Source of the DNA: JBBRVW01 sp963784645 | GTDB lineage: Bacteria; Actinomycetota; Actinomycetes; JACCUZ01 | Assembly: GCA_963784645.1 (NCBI GenBank) | Contig: CAWARY010000015.1 | Span: 248,001-312,000 of the forward strand | Direction: 5' to 3' | Length of the DNA stretch: 64,000 bases | Shown here: positions 24,688-32,545 of the stretch, one piece after another | How positions within the stretch are numbered: the stretch's first letter is position 1 | Layout: every line of letters starts with the position of its first letter | Translations under genes and position numbers: made by a program | The notes under the pieces: model-generated | Database searches by the model: none | Told to the model about the DNA's origin: nothing | Seen by the model: the letters and a program-made list of their open reading frames with translations, nothing else

Positions 24688-26290
24688 GCGTGGTCGTCTC
24701 CTTCGTGTCCGTCGGTGCTGCCGGCTCGCCCGGCACCTCGGTGTCAGCCTGTCGTTCGGGCAGCGTCCAGCGGAACACCGCGCCCGGCGTGTCCCGCGGC
24801 GACGTGTCGAGCCAGAGCCGGCCGCCATGGTGCTCCACGATCTTCTTGCACATCGCCAGGCCGATGCCGGTGCCGGAGTAGGCGTCCCTGCCGTGCAGCC
24901 GCTGGAAGATGACGAAGATCTTGTCGGCGTACTGCGCCTCGACACCGATGCCGTTGTCGGAGCAGGCGAACTCCCAGACCCCCGCGGTGGACGACGGCGA
25001 GGCCGACAGGTGCACCCGGGGGGCCGCGTCGCCGCGGAACTTCACGCTGTTGCCGATGAGGTTCTGGAACAGCTGGGCGAGCAGGCTCGGGTCGGCCTCG
25101 ACGGTCGGCAGCGGGTCGTGCGTCACCTCGGCACCGGCCTCCTCCAGCGCCGAGTCGAGCTGACGGGACGACTGCTCGAGCACCTGCTCGAGATCGGTCT
25201 GCTGGAAGCCCGAGGAGTGGCGTCCGACGCGGGAGAACATCAGCAGGTCCTGGATGAGCTGCTGCATCCGCTTGGCGCCGTCGACCGCGAACTCGATGTA
25301 CTGCTCGCCGCGCTCGTCCAGCTGTCCCTTGTAGCGCCGCTCGAGGAGCTGGCAGAAGCTCGCCACCTTGCGTAGCGGCTCCTGCAGGTCGTGCGAGGCG
25401 ACGTAGGCGAACTGCTCCAGCTCGGTGTTCGAGCGACGGAGGTCCTCGGCCTGCGCCTCGACCAGCGCCCTGGCCTCGGTCGCCTCGGCCCGGGCCCGCT
25501 CGGCGAGCGACGCGTTCGCCACGACGCGGGCCCGCATCCGGTCGACCTGCCCGGCGAGCACGAGGATCTCCGCGGGTGCACCCGTGACGTCCACCTGGTG
25601 CGCGAGATCGCCGGCCTCGACCAGGTCGACCTCGGTGCCGAGGCGACCGAGCGGTCGCGTGACCCACCGTCGCAGGGCCCAGAACGCCACACCGACCAGG
25701 AGCAGCAGGCCGACGAGCGCGACCGCGAGGATCACGTCCAGCCGGTGCTGGCTCCGGGTCAGCTCGGCACCGGAGGTCACCTGCCCGGCGAGCACCGGCG
25801 CCCGGAGCCTGGCCAGCTCGACCCGGATCTGGTCGAACCGAGCCGTGCCGGCCTCCACCTGGCTGACGGACCGCTGGCTGGGCCCGTCGGCGCGCACGGC
25901 GGCGATCGCGGGGGTGGCGACGACCCGTCGCCACTGCCGCCCGGCCGACTCCACCCGGGCCACCTGTCGCAGGATGTCGGGCCGATCGATGAGCAGCCGC
26001 CGCAGCTGGGTCAGGGCCTGCCGCTCGGCGGCCCTCCCGTCGGCGTACGGCTGGAGGAACGTGTCACGCCCGCCGGCGAGGAACCCCCGCAGGCCGGTCT
26101 CCTGGTCGCTGAAGGCACCGGCCAGCGTCTCGGTGTCGAGCAGGGCCGGGCCATAGATGTCGACCCGGTCGTGGGTGGCCCGGCTGAGCTGGACCAGCGA
26201 CAGCACCGTCGCGAGCGCCAGCACCGCGGTGACCACACCGGTGAGCAGGAACAGTCGGGTCAGCCGGAGCTGGAGGGAGGCGCCGGTCAT
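24665..26290 (-). CDS. CHASE3-domain sensor histidine kinase
   Basis: A 541-aa membrane kinase. TM1 lies at about 12-36, a CHASE3-like sensor at 40-185 (SDQETGLRGFLAGGRDTF is typical), TM2 at 186-206, HAMP to about 260, then a coiled segment. The phospho-acceptor H300 sits in YVASHDLQEPLRK, and the ATPase has NLIGNSVKF, SDNGIGV and GTGIGLAMCKKIVE. This HK subfamily is phytochrome-like and pairs with Rcp1-type receivers, which matches the next gene. I chose ATG 26290, which overlaps the stop of the phosphatase gene as ATGA. The signal is unknown. Confidence 0.92.
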   Translation of the reverse strand: MTGASLQLRLTRLFLLTGVVTAVLALATVLSLVQLSRATHDRVDIYGPALLDTETLAGAFSDQETGLRGFLAGGRDTFLQPYADGRAAERQALTQLRRLLIDRPDILRQVARVESAGRQWRRVVATPAIAAVRADGPSQRSVSQVEAGTARFDQIRVELARLRAPVLAGQVTSGAELTRSQHRLDVILAVALVGLLLLVGVAFWALRRWVTRPLGRLGTEVDLVEAGDLAHQVDVTGAPAEILVLAGQVDRMRARVVANASLAERARAEATEARALVEAQAEDLRRSNTELEQFAYVASHDLQEPLRKVASFCQLLERRYKGQLDERGEQYIEFAVDGAKRMQQLIQDLLMFSRVGRHSSGFQQTDLEQVLEQSSRQLDSALEEAGAEVTHDPLPTVEADPSLLAQLFQNLIGNSVKFRGDAAPRVHLSASPSSTAGVWEFACSDNGIGVEAQYADKIFVIFQRLHGRDAYSGTGIGLAMCKKIVEHHGGRLWLDTSPRDTPGAVFRWTLPERQADTEVPGEPAAPTDTKETTTHDSTVRG

Positions 26291-27498
26291 CGGCCTTGCC
26301 ACGAGAGCAGCACCACGGCGACGTCGTCGGTCAGCTCGCCGCCGTTGCGCTCGCGCACCTCGGCGAGCAGCGTGTCGCAGAGCTCGTCGGCATCCAGACC
26401 CTGCGAGAGGAGGCCGTCGAGGAGCGTGTAGAGGCCGGTCTCACCGAGCCGACGTCCCGGCGCCTGGCCGTCGAACCCCTCGAGCAGCCCGTCGGTGAAC
26501 AGCACCAGCCCTCCGGAGCTGCTCGCGGGGACGTCGACCGGCACCCACTCGGCGCCGTCCAGGACGCCGAGGGCGAGTCCGGCCACGCCCTCGGGCACCG
26601 GGACGACCGCGGCACCCTCGCGCACGAGCGGCAGCGGGTGCCCCGCACGCCAGATGCGCAGGGTCCCCGACGGCGGGTCGAGGCGCACCATCGCCACCGT
26701 GGCGAACACCTCCTCGGTGGAGCGTTCGCTCACGAGAACCGCGTCCATGGCCGGCAGGATGCGGTCGGGATCGGCGCCGGAGAGCACCAGGGTGCGCCAG
26801 GCGATCCGGAGGCAGACACCCAGGGCTGCCTCGTCCGGACCGTGGCCGGCGACATCGCCGATCAGGGCGAAGACCGTGCCGTCCGGACACTCGACGACGT
26901 CGTAGAAGTCCCCGCCCAGCAGCGACTGGTGCCGCCCCGGCCGGTACCGCGCCACGACCGACACCGCGCCGGAGCGCAGCAGCGCCTGGGGCAGCAGACC
27001 ACGCTCGAGACGGGCGTTCTCCGCGGCGCGCGCCTCGGAGGCGAACAGCCGCCGGACCGACTCGTCGGCGCGCTTGCGCTCGACGGCGTAGCGAACGGCG
27101 CGCATCAGGAGCTGACCATCGATGCTGCCCTTGACGAGGTAGTCCTGCGCGCCGACCGCGACCGACTCGATGCCGCGGTGCTCGTCCGACAGGCCGGTGA
27201 GGACGAGGACGGCGATGCTCGGAGCCAGCTCGAGCACCGCGGTGAGGGCGTCCAGACCGCTCGCGTCGGGCAGCCCGAGGTCGAGCAGGACGCAGTCGAC
27301 CTGGCCCGGCAGGACCACCGTGGCCTCCGCGACGCTGCGGGCCCGGAGGAGGTCGACCTGCGACCCGGCGTCGAGGAGGAGCTCGCGGACGAGGAAGGCG
27401 TCACCCTCGTCGTCCTCGACGAGGAGGACCGTCAGGCTGGTGGACGCCCCGCGGGCAGCCGTCGCGTCGTCGAGCACCTCGACCTGGTCGGACGTCAC
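26287..27498 (-). CDS. Receiver domain-PP2C (RsbU/SpoIIE-type) serine phosphatase
   Basis: A 403-aa fusion. Residues 22-140 are a receiver domain (LVEDDEGD, acceptor D73 in VLLDLGLPD, VKGSIDGQL). After a coiled linker, residues about 175-400 are a SpoIIE-type phosphatase with GGDFYDV, IGDVAGHGPDEA, FTDGLLE and DDVAVVLL, which hold the metal aspartates. Such proteins dephosphorylate STAS antagonists in partner-switching systems. Here activity is likely controlled by phosphorylation of the receiver, perhaps from the histidine kinase encoded next. It lies 27 nt after the RsbW-like kinase gene. Confidence 0.93.
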   Translation of the reverse strand: MTSDQVEVLDDATAARGASTSLTVLLVEDDEGDAFLVRELLLDAGSQVDLLRARSVAEATVVLPGQVDCVLLDLGLPDASGLDALTAVLELAPSIAVLVLTGLSDEHRGIESVAVGAQDYLVKGSIDGQLLMRAVRYAVERKRADESVRRLFASEARAAENARLERGLLPQALLRSGAVSVVARYRPGRHQSLLGGDFYDVVECPDGTVFALIGDVAGHGPDEAALGVCLRIAWRTLVLSGADPDRILPAMDAVLVSERSTEEVFATVAMVRLDPPSGTLRIWRAGHPLPLVREGAAVVPVPEGVAGLALGVLDGAEWVPVDVPASSSGGLVLFTDGLLEGFDGQAPGRRLGETGLYTLLDGLLSQGLDADELCDTLLAEVRERNGGELTDDVAVVLLSWQGR

Positions 27499-27525
27499 GA
27501 CGTCGCTCCCCCGGCGCCGAGCGGC

Positions 27526-27954
27526 TCAGACCTCACCGGCTGCCCCCTCGGCGAGGAGGAAGTCGCCGAACGACTGCCAGGCCGCCTCGCCGGGGGCACC
27601 CACCTCGAACCACACGATCTTGCCGCGGACGTCATCGGCCCGCTCCGCGCCCCAGCGCAGCGACAGCTGGTCGAGCAGCCGCATCCCGCGGCCGGTCGCC
27701 GAGTCAACGGCGAACCGGTGCAGGCGAGGCGGCATCGGCGACGAGTCGCGGACCTCGACGCGGGCGACGTCCCCACGGTCGAGGACCTCGAGGTAGACGT
27801 CACTGCGCGCGTGCAGGATGGCGTTGGTCACCACCTCCGACACGAGCAGCACCACGGTGTCGACGTCGGCGGCGCTCTGCCGCAGCTCGTGGCGTGCGTG
27901 CCGACGGGCCACGGGGACGCTGTCCGTGGTGGGCGGCAGACGCAGCTGACTCAT
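27526..27954 (-). CDS. RsbW-like ATP-binding anti-sigma kinase
   Basis: A 142-aa HATPase of the anti-sigma factor serine kinase type. The N box VVTNAILHAR lies near residue 40, the G1 box VRDSSPMPP near 75 and the G2 motif GRGMRLLDQLSLRWG near 90. It would bind a STAS protein and phosphorylate its serine; the nearest STAS gene is at 17421. As first gene of the cluster it probably sets the switch for the phosphatase downstream. Upstream, TAACCT (27973-27978) could be the -10 box, and GAGG precedes the ATG. No sigma factor gene is in the window. Confidence 0.88.
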   Translation of the reverse strand: MSQLRLPPTTDSVPVARRHARHELRQSAADVDTVVLLVSEVVTNAILHARSDVYLEVLDRGDVARVEVRDSSPMPPRLHRFAVDSATGRGMRLLDQLSLRWGAERADDVRGKIVWFEVGAPGEAAWQSFGDFLLAEGAAGEV

Positions 27955-28001
27955 GGGCGCCTCACCCGGGACAGGTTACTGCCTGGGACGTCCGATACGT
28001 C

Positions 28002-28787
28002 CTAGCGCGAACGGCCCTCGTCCCTGGCCCGTTTGGCTGCCGCCAGTCGGGCTCTCAGCTCATCGCGGTCCCGCTGGAGCGCCTCGTCCGGCGTCGGTGC
28101 CGTGCCGCCGAGCCGGGCCGGCTGCCACCAGGCGTCGTCGGTCCCGGTGGGCTTCTCGGCGTACTGCTCCTGGGCGCGGTGCAGCATCTGCTCCATCCGC
28201 GAGCGCAGCTCAGCAGTCGTCGCCGCGTAGTCGATCCCGGCGGGGACCGGCATCGGTGTCCCGACGTGCACCGAGACCGGGGTGTTGGTGCGGCCCATCC
28301 GCTTGGGGTGGTCCTTGGTCCAGACGCGCTGCGAGCCCCAGATGATCGTGGGCAGGACGGGCACACCTGCCTCTGCGGCCATCCGCACCGCACCGGCCTT
28401 GAAGTCCTTGAGCTCGAACGAGCGGCTGATGGTGGCCTCGGGGAAGACGCCCACGATCTCGCCGCTCCGCAGGGCGTCGACGGCCGCCCGGTAGGAGCCG
28501 CCACCGGCGTCGCGGTCGACGGGGATGTGGTGCATCCCGCGCATCAACGGCCCGCTGACCTTGTGCAGGAACACCTCCTGCTTGGCCATGAACCGCACCA
28601 GCCGCTTCGCCGGCAGGGCGGCGAACCCGGCGTAGGTGAAGTCCATGTAGCCGACGTGGTTGATCGCCATCACCGCCCCGCCGGAGCGGGGCACGTTCTC
28701 GCTTCCCTGGATGTCGAACGTCAGGCCCTGGGCGGCGAAGACGACGCGGGCGAGCCCGATGACAGGGCGGTACACGAGCTCGGCCAT
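28002..28787 (-). CDS. 1-acyl-sn-glycerol-3-phosphate acyltransferase (PlsC-like)
   Basis: A 261-aa lysophospholipid acyltransferase. The catalytic NHVGYMD motif gives H44 and D49, and the substrate motif FPEATISR lies near 135. A PTIIWGSQRVW segment marks motif III/IV. The protein has no long hydrophobic segment except a weak one near residues 8-20. The C-terminal tail is charged (KRARDEGRSR). A TAGGTT box 6 nt before the ATG gives it its own leaderless promoter inside the 17-nt spacer after cysNC, so it need not follow sulfate genes functionally. It probably makes phosphatidic acid. Confidence 0.9.
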   Translation of the reverse strand: MAELVYRPVIGLARVVFAAQGLTFDIQGSENVPRSGGAVMAINHVGYMDFTYAGFAALPAKRLVRFMAKQEVFLHKVSGPLMRGMHHIPVDRDAGGGSYRAAVDALRSGEIVGVFPEATISRSFELKDFKAGAVRMAAEAGVPVLPTIIWGSQRVWTKDHPKRMGRTNTPVSVHVGTPMPVPAGIDYAATTAELRSRMEQMLHRAQEQYAEKPTGTDDAWWQPARLGGTAPTPDEALQRDRDELRARLAAAKRARDEGRSR

Positions 28788-28793
28788 GCCGCG

Positions 28794-28799
28794 AACCTA
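28794..28799 (-). promoter_or_regulatory. -10 box for the acyltransferase gene
   Basis: TAGGTT on the minus strand ends 6 nt before the ATG at 28787, placed in the 17-nt gap after cysNC. Confidence 0.5.
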
Positions 28800-28804
28800 C
28801 CGGC

Positions 28805-30709
28805 TCAGTGACCGACCTCGAGGGCGGCCAGCAGCAGGTCGACCGCGTCGTCGACCTCGCCGGCACCGTCGACGACGACGTCGGGGTTCTCCGGCGGCTC
28901 GTACCCCTGGCCGACACCGGTCATATTCGGCAGGGTGCCGGCCTTGGCCTTGGCATAGAGCCCCTTCGGGTCGCGTTCGACGACGACCTCCGCCGGGGTG
29001 TCGACCCACACCTCGAGGAAGTCGCCCTGGTCGAACAGGCCTTTGGCCGCCCGCCGGTCGCCGCGGAACGGCGACACCAGCGAGACGATGACGATGAGCC
29101 CCGCGTCGGCCATCAGCCGGGCGGTCTCGGCGACCCGCCGGACGTTCTCGGCGCGGTCCTCGGGCGTGAACCCGAGGTCCTTGTTCAGACCGGTGCGCAC
29201 CCCGTCGCCGTCGAGCACGTAGGTGTGCAGTCCGAGGCCGTGCAGCTTGCCCTCGAGGGCATCGGCGATCGTCGACTTGCCGGCGCCGGGCAGGCCGGTC
29301 AGCCACAGCACCCGCGGCCGCTGGTTCTTCAGCGTGGCGCGGGCATCGCGGTCGACCGTGAAGTTGTGCGGGACGACGTTGTGCGCGCGGCGCAGCGGGT
29401 GGCGCACGAGGCCGGCCGCCACGGTGTCGCGGCTGACCCGCTCGACGAGCAGGAACCCGCCGGTGTCGCGGCTGAGCTGGTAGGGGTCGAGCGGCACCGG
29501 GGTGTCGGTCGAGATCTCGACCAGCCCGATGTCGTTCATCTTCAGGGTACGCGCCGCCATCTCCTCGCCGGTGACGACGTCGCGGCGGTTGCGGATGGCG
29601 GTGACGACCGCGGGCACGGCGAGGGAGCCGGCCAGCAGGAGGTAGGACCGGCCGTGCCGCAGCTCCTCCTCGCCGGTCCACACGAGATCGGCGGCGAAGG
29701 CGGTGGCCGGCCGCGGGAACTGGTTCTCGGCCAGCCCCTCGGCCGGGGCGACCACGAGGTCGCCGCGGGTGACGTCGGTCTCGGTCTCGAGCGTGAGGAC
29801 GACGGCCTCGTCGGCACCGGCCCCGTCGACGTCCTTGCCGCCGACGAGGACGCGCTCGACGGTGGTCGTCGCGCCCTTGGCGTTGACGACGACCTTGTCG
29901 CCCGGGTGCACGGAGCCGGCGATCACGGTGCCGGCGTAGCCACGGAAGTTGTCGGCCCGCACGATGTACTGCACGGGCAGGCGGAACGGTGCCGCGGCGT
30001 GGTCCTCGGTCTTCGCCGGCCGCCAGGACGTCAGCGCCTCGAGCACCGTGGGCCCGTGGTACCAGCCCATCTCGGTGGACTTCTCGAGAACGTTGTCGCC
30101 GGTCAGTGCGCTCACCGGGATGACCTGCACGTCCTCGAGGTCGAACCGGGCGGCGGCCGAGCGGACGCCGCCGGCGAACTCCTCGAACGCGACGTGCTTG
30201 AAGCCGACGGCGTCCATCTTGTTGATGGCGACGATGACGGTGCGCACACCCATGAGGGCGCAGACGGTGAGATGCCGGTGGGTCTGGGGGCGGATGCCCC
30301 GCGCGGCATCGACGAGCAGGATCGCCACGTCGGCGGTCGACGCGGCGACCGCCATGTTGCGGGTGTACTGCTCGTGGCCAGGGGCGTCGGCGATGATCGC
30401 TCGCCGGCCCGAGGGCAGGTAGAGGTGCCGGTAGGCGACGTCGATCGTGATGCCCTGGGCGTGCTCAGCCTCGAGCCCGTCGGTGAGCATCGAGTAGTCG
30501 ACCTCCCCCTTGGGGATGGTCGAGCCGCTCCGGCGGGTGTTGCGGGCGTAGTCGAGGATGTCGTCCGGGACGCTCTCGGTCTCCGCGAGCAGCCGGCCGA
30601 TCAGCGTCGACTTGCCGTCGTCGACCGACCCGCAGGCGACCACGTGGACGATCGGGTGCTCGGCGAGCGCGGCGTCGTCGAGGCGCTCGGTGACCTTGCT
30701 CTGCGCCAT
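28805..30709 (-). CDS. cysNC: CysNC: sulfate adenylyltransferase subunit 1/APS kinase fusion
   Basis: A 634-aa bifunctional protein. Residues 1-440 form the GTPase subunit of ATP sulfurylase (G1 ACGSVDDGKST, then DAPGHEQYT and NKMD), which drives APS synthesis by CysD. Residues about 461-634 are APS kinase with the P-loop GLPGAGKST near 472, making PAPS. The fused form is known from mycobacteria and other bacteria. It overlaps cysD by 1 nt (TGATG), so both subunits are made from one mRNA. No APS or PAPS reductase is in the window, so the sulfur may go to assimilation encoded elsewhere or to sulfated metabolites. Confidence 0.95.
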   Translation of the reverse strand: MAQSKVTERLDDAALAEHPIVHVVACGSVDDGKSTLIGRLLAETESVPDDILDYARNTRRSGSTIPKGEVDYSMLTDGLEAEHAQGITIDVAYRHLYLPSGRRAIIADAPGHEQYTRNMAVAASTADVAILLVDAARGIRPQTHRHLTVCALMGVRTVIVAINKMDAVGFKHVAFEEFAGGVRSAAARFDLEDVQVIPVSALTGDNVLEKSTEMGWYHGPTVLEALTSWRPAKTEDHAAAPFRLPVQYIVRADNFRGYAGTVIAGSVHPGDKVVVNAKGATTTVERVLVGGKDVDGAGADEAVVLTLETETDVTRGDLVVAPAEGLAENQFPRPATAFAADLVWTGEEELRHGRSYLLLAGSLAVPAVVTAIRNRRDVVTGEEMAARTLKMNDIGLVEISTDTPVPLDPYQLSRDTGGFLLVERVSRDTVAAGLVRHPLRRAHNVVPHNFTVDRDARATLKNQRPRVLWLTGLPGAGKSTIADALEGKLHGLGLHTYVLDGDGVRTGLNKDLGFTPEDRAENVRRVAETARLMADAGLIVIVSLVSPFRGDRRAAKGLFDQGDFLEVWVDTPAEVVVERDPKGLYAKAKAGTLPNMTGVGQGYEPPENPDVVVDGAGEVDDAVDLLLAALEVGH

Positions 30710-31635
30710 CAGAAGTACCCCTCGGTCTTCTTGCTCTCCATCGAGCCGCCGCCCTCGCCGTCGATCAGTCGCCCCGACCGCTCGGAGCGACGGTCGACCA
30801 GCATCTCCTCCAGGAGGTCGTCCATGGTGTCGGCTGTGGACTCGACGGCGGCCGTGAGCGGGTAGCAGCCCAGGGTGCGGAACCGCACGTTGCGCATCTC
30901 CGGCTGCTCACCGTCACGCAGCGGGAACCGCTCGTCGTCGACCATGATCAGCTGGCCGTCGCGGTCGACGACCGGTCGCTCCTTGGCGAAGTACAGCGGC
31001 ACGACCTCGATCTTCTCGCGCTGCACGTAGCGCCACACGTCGAGCTCGGTCCAGTTCGACATGGGGAAGACGCGCATCGTCTGGCCCTCGGAGAGCTGGG
31101 TGTTGGCGGTGCGCCAGAACTCAGGACGCTGCTTGCGCGGCTCCCAGCGGTGGCCCGGCTCGCGCAGCGAGAAGACCCGCTCCTTGGCCCGGGAGCGCTC
31201 CTCGTCGCGACGCGCACCGCCGAACGCGGCGTCGTAGCCGCCCTCGTCCAGCGCCTCGCGCAGGGCGACGGTCTTCATGATCCGGGTGTACTCGTGGGTC
31301 CCGTGGGTGAAGGGCGTCACGCCCTCCTGCACGCCCTGCTGGTTGGTGTGCACCAGCAGCTCGACGCCCAGCTCCTTCATGATCCGGTCGCGGAACTGGA
31401 TCATCTCGCGGAACTTCCACGTCGTGTCGATGTGCAGGGCAGGGAAGGGCACCTTGCCCGGCGCGAACGCCTTGACCGCCAGGTGCAGCAGGACGCTGGA
31501 GTCCTTGCCGATGCTGTAGAGCATCACCGGACGGCGGAACGCGCCGGCGGCCTCGCGGAAGATGTGGATGGCTTCGGCCTCGAGCGCGTCCAGGACCGCG
31601 TCGGGCGCGACAGCCGCCTCGGCAGCAGACGACAT
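30709..31635 (-). CDS. cysD: Sulfate adenylyltransferase subunit 2
   Basis: A 308-aa N-type ATP pyrophosphatase that adenylates sulfate. The PP-loop is SIGKDSSVLLHLA near residue 43, followed by FPALHIDTTWKFREM, AFGGARRDEERSRAKE and FPMSNWTELDVWRY, all typical of CysD. The C-terminal VESTADTMDDLLEEM end is complete. It is the first gene of the cysD-cysNC operon. The 322-nt spacer upstream is shared with the divergent tetR gene and may hold sulfur-responsive sites, though none is recognised with certainty. Confidence 0.95.
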   Translation of the reverse strand: MSSAAEAAVAPDAVLDALEAEAIHIFREAAGAFRRPVMLYSIGKDSSVLLHLAVKAFAPGKVPFPALHIDTTWKFREMIQFRDRIMKELGVELLVHTNQQGVQEGVTPFTHGTHEYTRIMKTVALREALDEGGYDAAFGGARRDEERSRAKERVFSLREPGHRWEPRKQRPEFWRTANTQLSEGQTMRVFPMSNWTELDVWRYVQREKIEVVPLYFAKERPVVDRDGQLIMVDDERFPLRDGEQPEMRNVRFRTLGCYPLTAAVESTADTMDDLLEEMLVDRRSERSGRLIDGEGGGSMESKKTEGYF

Positions 31636-31813
31636 GTAGGGGGACCTCTCAGACCTCGACGACGCCCACCGGAGCGCAGGGGCGGGACCGTCATTCTGCC
31701 TGCCCCGTGACGCTCCCGCCCAATCGCGGGGGGCGGAGGGGAGCGATGCCGCCCGGGTGGAGGGGGCACGTCGGCCCCCGGCGAACCCGGACCAACCAGT
31801 CCAGGACGGACGT

Positions 31814-31843
31814 GAGTTCGCCCACAGCGGAGAAGAGTTCGCC
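31814..31843 (+). repeat. Direct repeat GAGTTCGCC, 21-bp spacing
   Basis: GAGTTCGCC occurs at 31814-31822 and 31835-31843, exactly 21 bp apart (two helical turns), about 45-60 bp upstream of the tetR -10 box. Such phasing is typical of activator sites, but the assignment is tentative. Confidence 0.5.
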
Positions 31844-31891
31844 GAAAAGGCGTCGACGGCCGTCGGTGGCCCTGCCTAGGCTCCGGGCGGT

Positions 31892-31911
31892 ACGAAACGG
31901 TGTCGTTTCGT
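31892..31911. promoter_or_regulatory. Palindromic operator of the TetR regulator
   Basis: ACGAAACG and CGTTTCGT form a perfect 8-bp dyad around GTGT. It starts 10 nt after the candidate -10 box TAGGCT (31877-31882), so a bound TetR dimer would cover the transcription start of the tetR-mfs operon. AAACG...CGTTT dyads are common at actinobacterial TetR genes linked to DHA2 pumps. Confidence 0.8.
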
Positions 31912-31957
31912 CCGGGTGACCTGTTCACTCGCCCCCCGCAGCAACCGAGGAGCACCG

Positions 31958-32545
31958 ATGGCCGCCGGACGTGAGGTCGCGATCTGCGACGCCGCGCTCG
32001 CGCTGCTGCTCGAGGTGGGCTACGACCGGATGAGCATGGACTCCGTGGCGGCCCGCGCCAAGGCCAGCAAGGCGACGATCTACCGGCGCTGGCCCGGGAA
32101 GCAGGAGCTCGTCCTGGACGCGGTCCGGTCCCGCGGTCCCGGACTGGTGGTGCCCGAGGACACGGGCAGCCTGCGGGGCGACCTGGTGGCGACGTACTCC
32201 GCGGCCCGGCACGGCTCGACCGCCGACGACGCCGATCTGATCGCCGGCGTCCTGCGCGCCATGCGCAGCGCGCCCGCGCTCGCCGACTGCGTGCGCGCAC
32301 AGGTCGTCGAGAGCAAGTGCGACGTGAGCCGCACGCTCGTCGCGCGCGCGGTCGAGCGCGGCGAGCTTGCAGCCGAGACCGATCCCCTGCTCGTGCACGA
32401 GGTGGCCAGTGCGCTCTGGTTCCACCGCGTCCTCGTTGTCGGTGCTCCCGTGGACGATGCCTTCATCGCCCACGTCGTCGACGACGTCATCCTGCCCATG
32501 TTGGACCGAAGCAGCAGGTCCACCCGTTCGATGGAGACACAGTGA
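31958..32545 (+). CDS. TetR family repressor
   Basis: A 195-aa regulator. Residues about 8-55 form the helix-turn-helix (CDAALALLLEVGYDRMSMDS, then ARAKASKATIYRRWPGKQEL). The C-terminal half is a ligand domain with a TetR_C-like segment. GAGGAG lies 7 nt before the ATG. The stop overlaps the GTG of the DHA2 transporter (GTGA), a classic pair in which the repressor senses the pump substrate. A perfect palindrome covers the start of transcription and is the likely operator for autoregulation. The inducer is unknown. Confidence 0.93.
   Translation: MAAGREVAICDAALALLLEVGYDRMSMDSVAARAKASKATIYRRWPGKQELVLDAVRSRGPGLVVPEDTGSLRGDLVATYSAARHGSTADDADLIAGVLRAMRSAPALADCVRAQVVESKCDVSRTLVARAVERGELAAETDPLLVHEVASALWFHRVLVVGAPVDDAFIAHVVDDVILPMLDRSSRSTRSMETQ

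Larger units (their letters stand above)
31636..31957. other. 322-nt divergent spacer between cysD and tetR
   Basis: No protein-coding sequence is recognised. On the tetR side it holds a candidate -10 box (TAGGCT, 31877-31882), a palindromic operator (31892-31911) and two GAGTTCGCC direct repeats. The cysD side shows a GAGAGG site near its start but no clear promoter. Confidence 0.7.
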
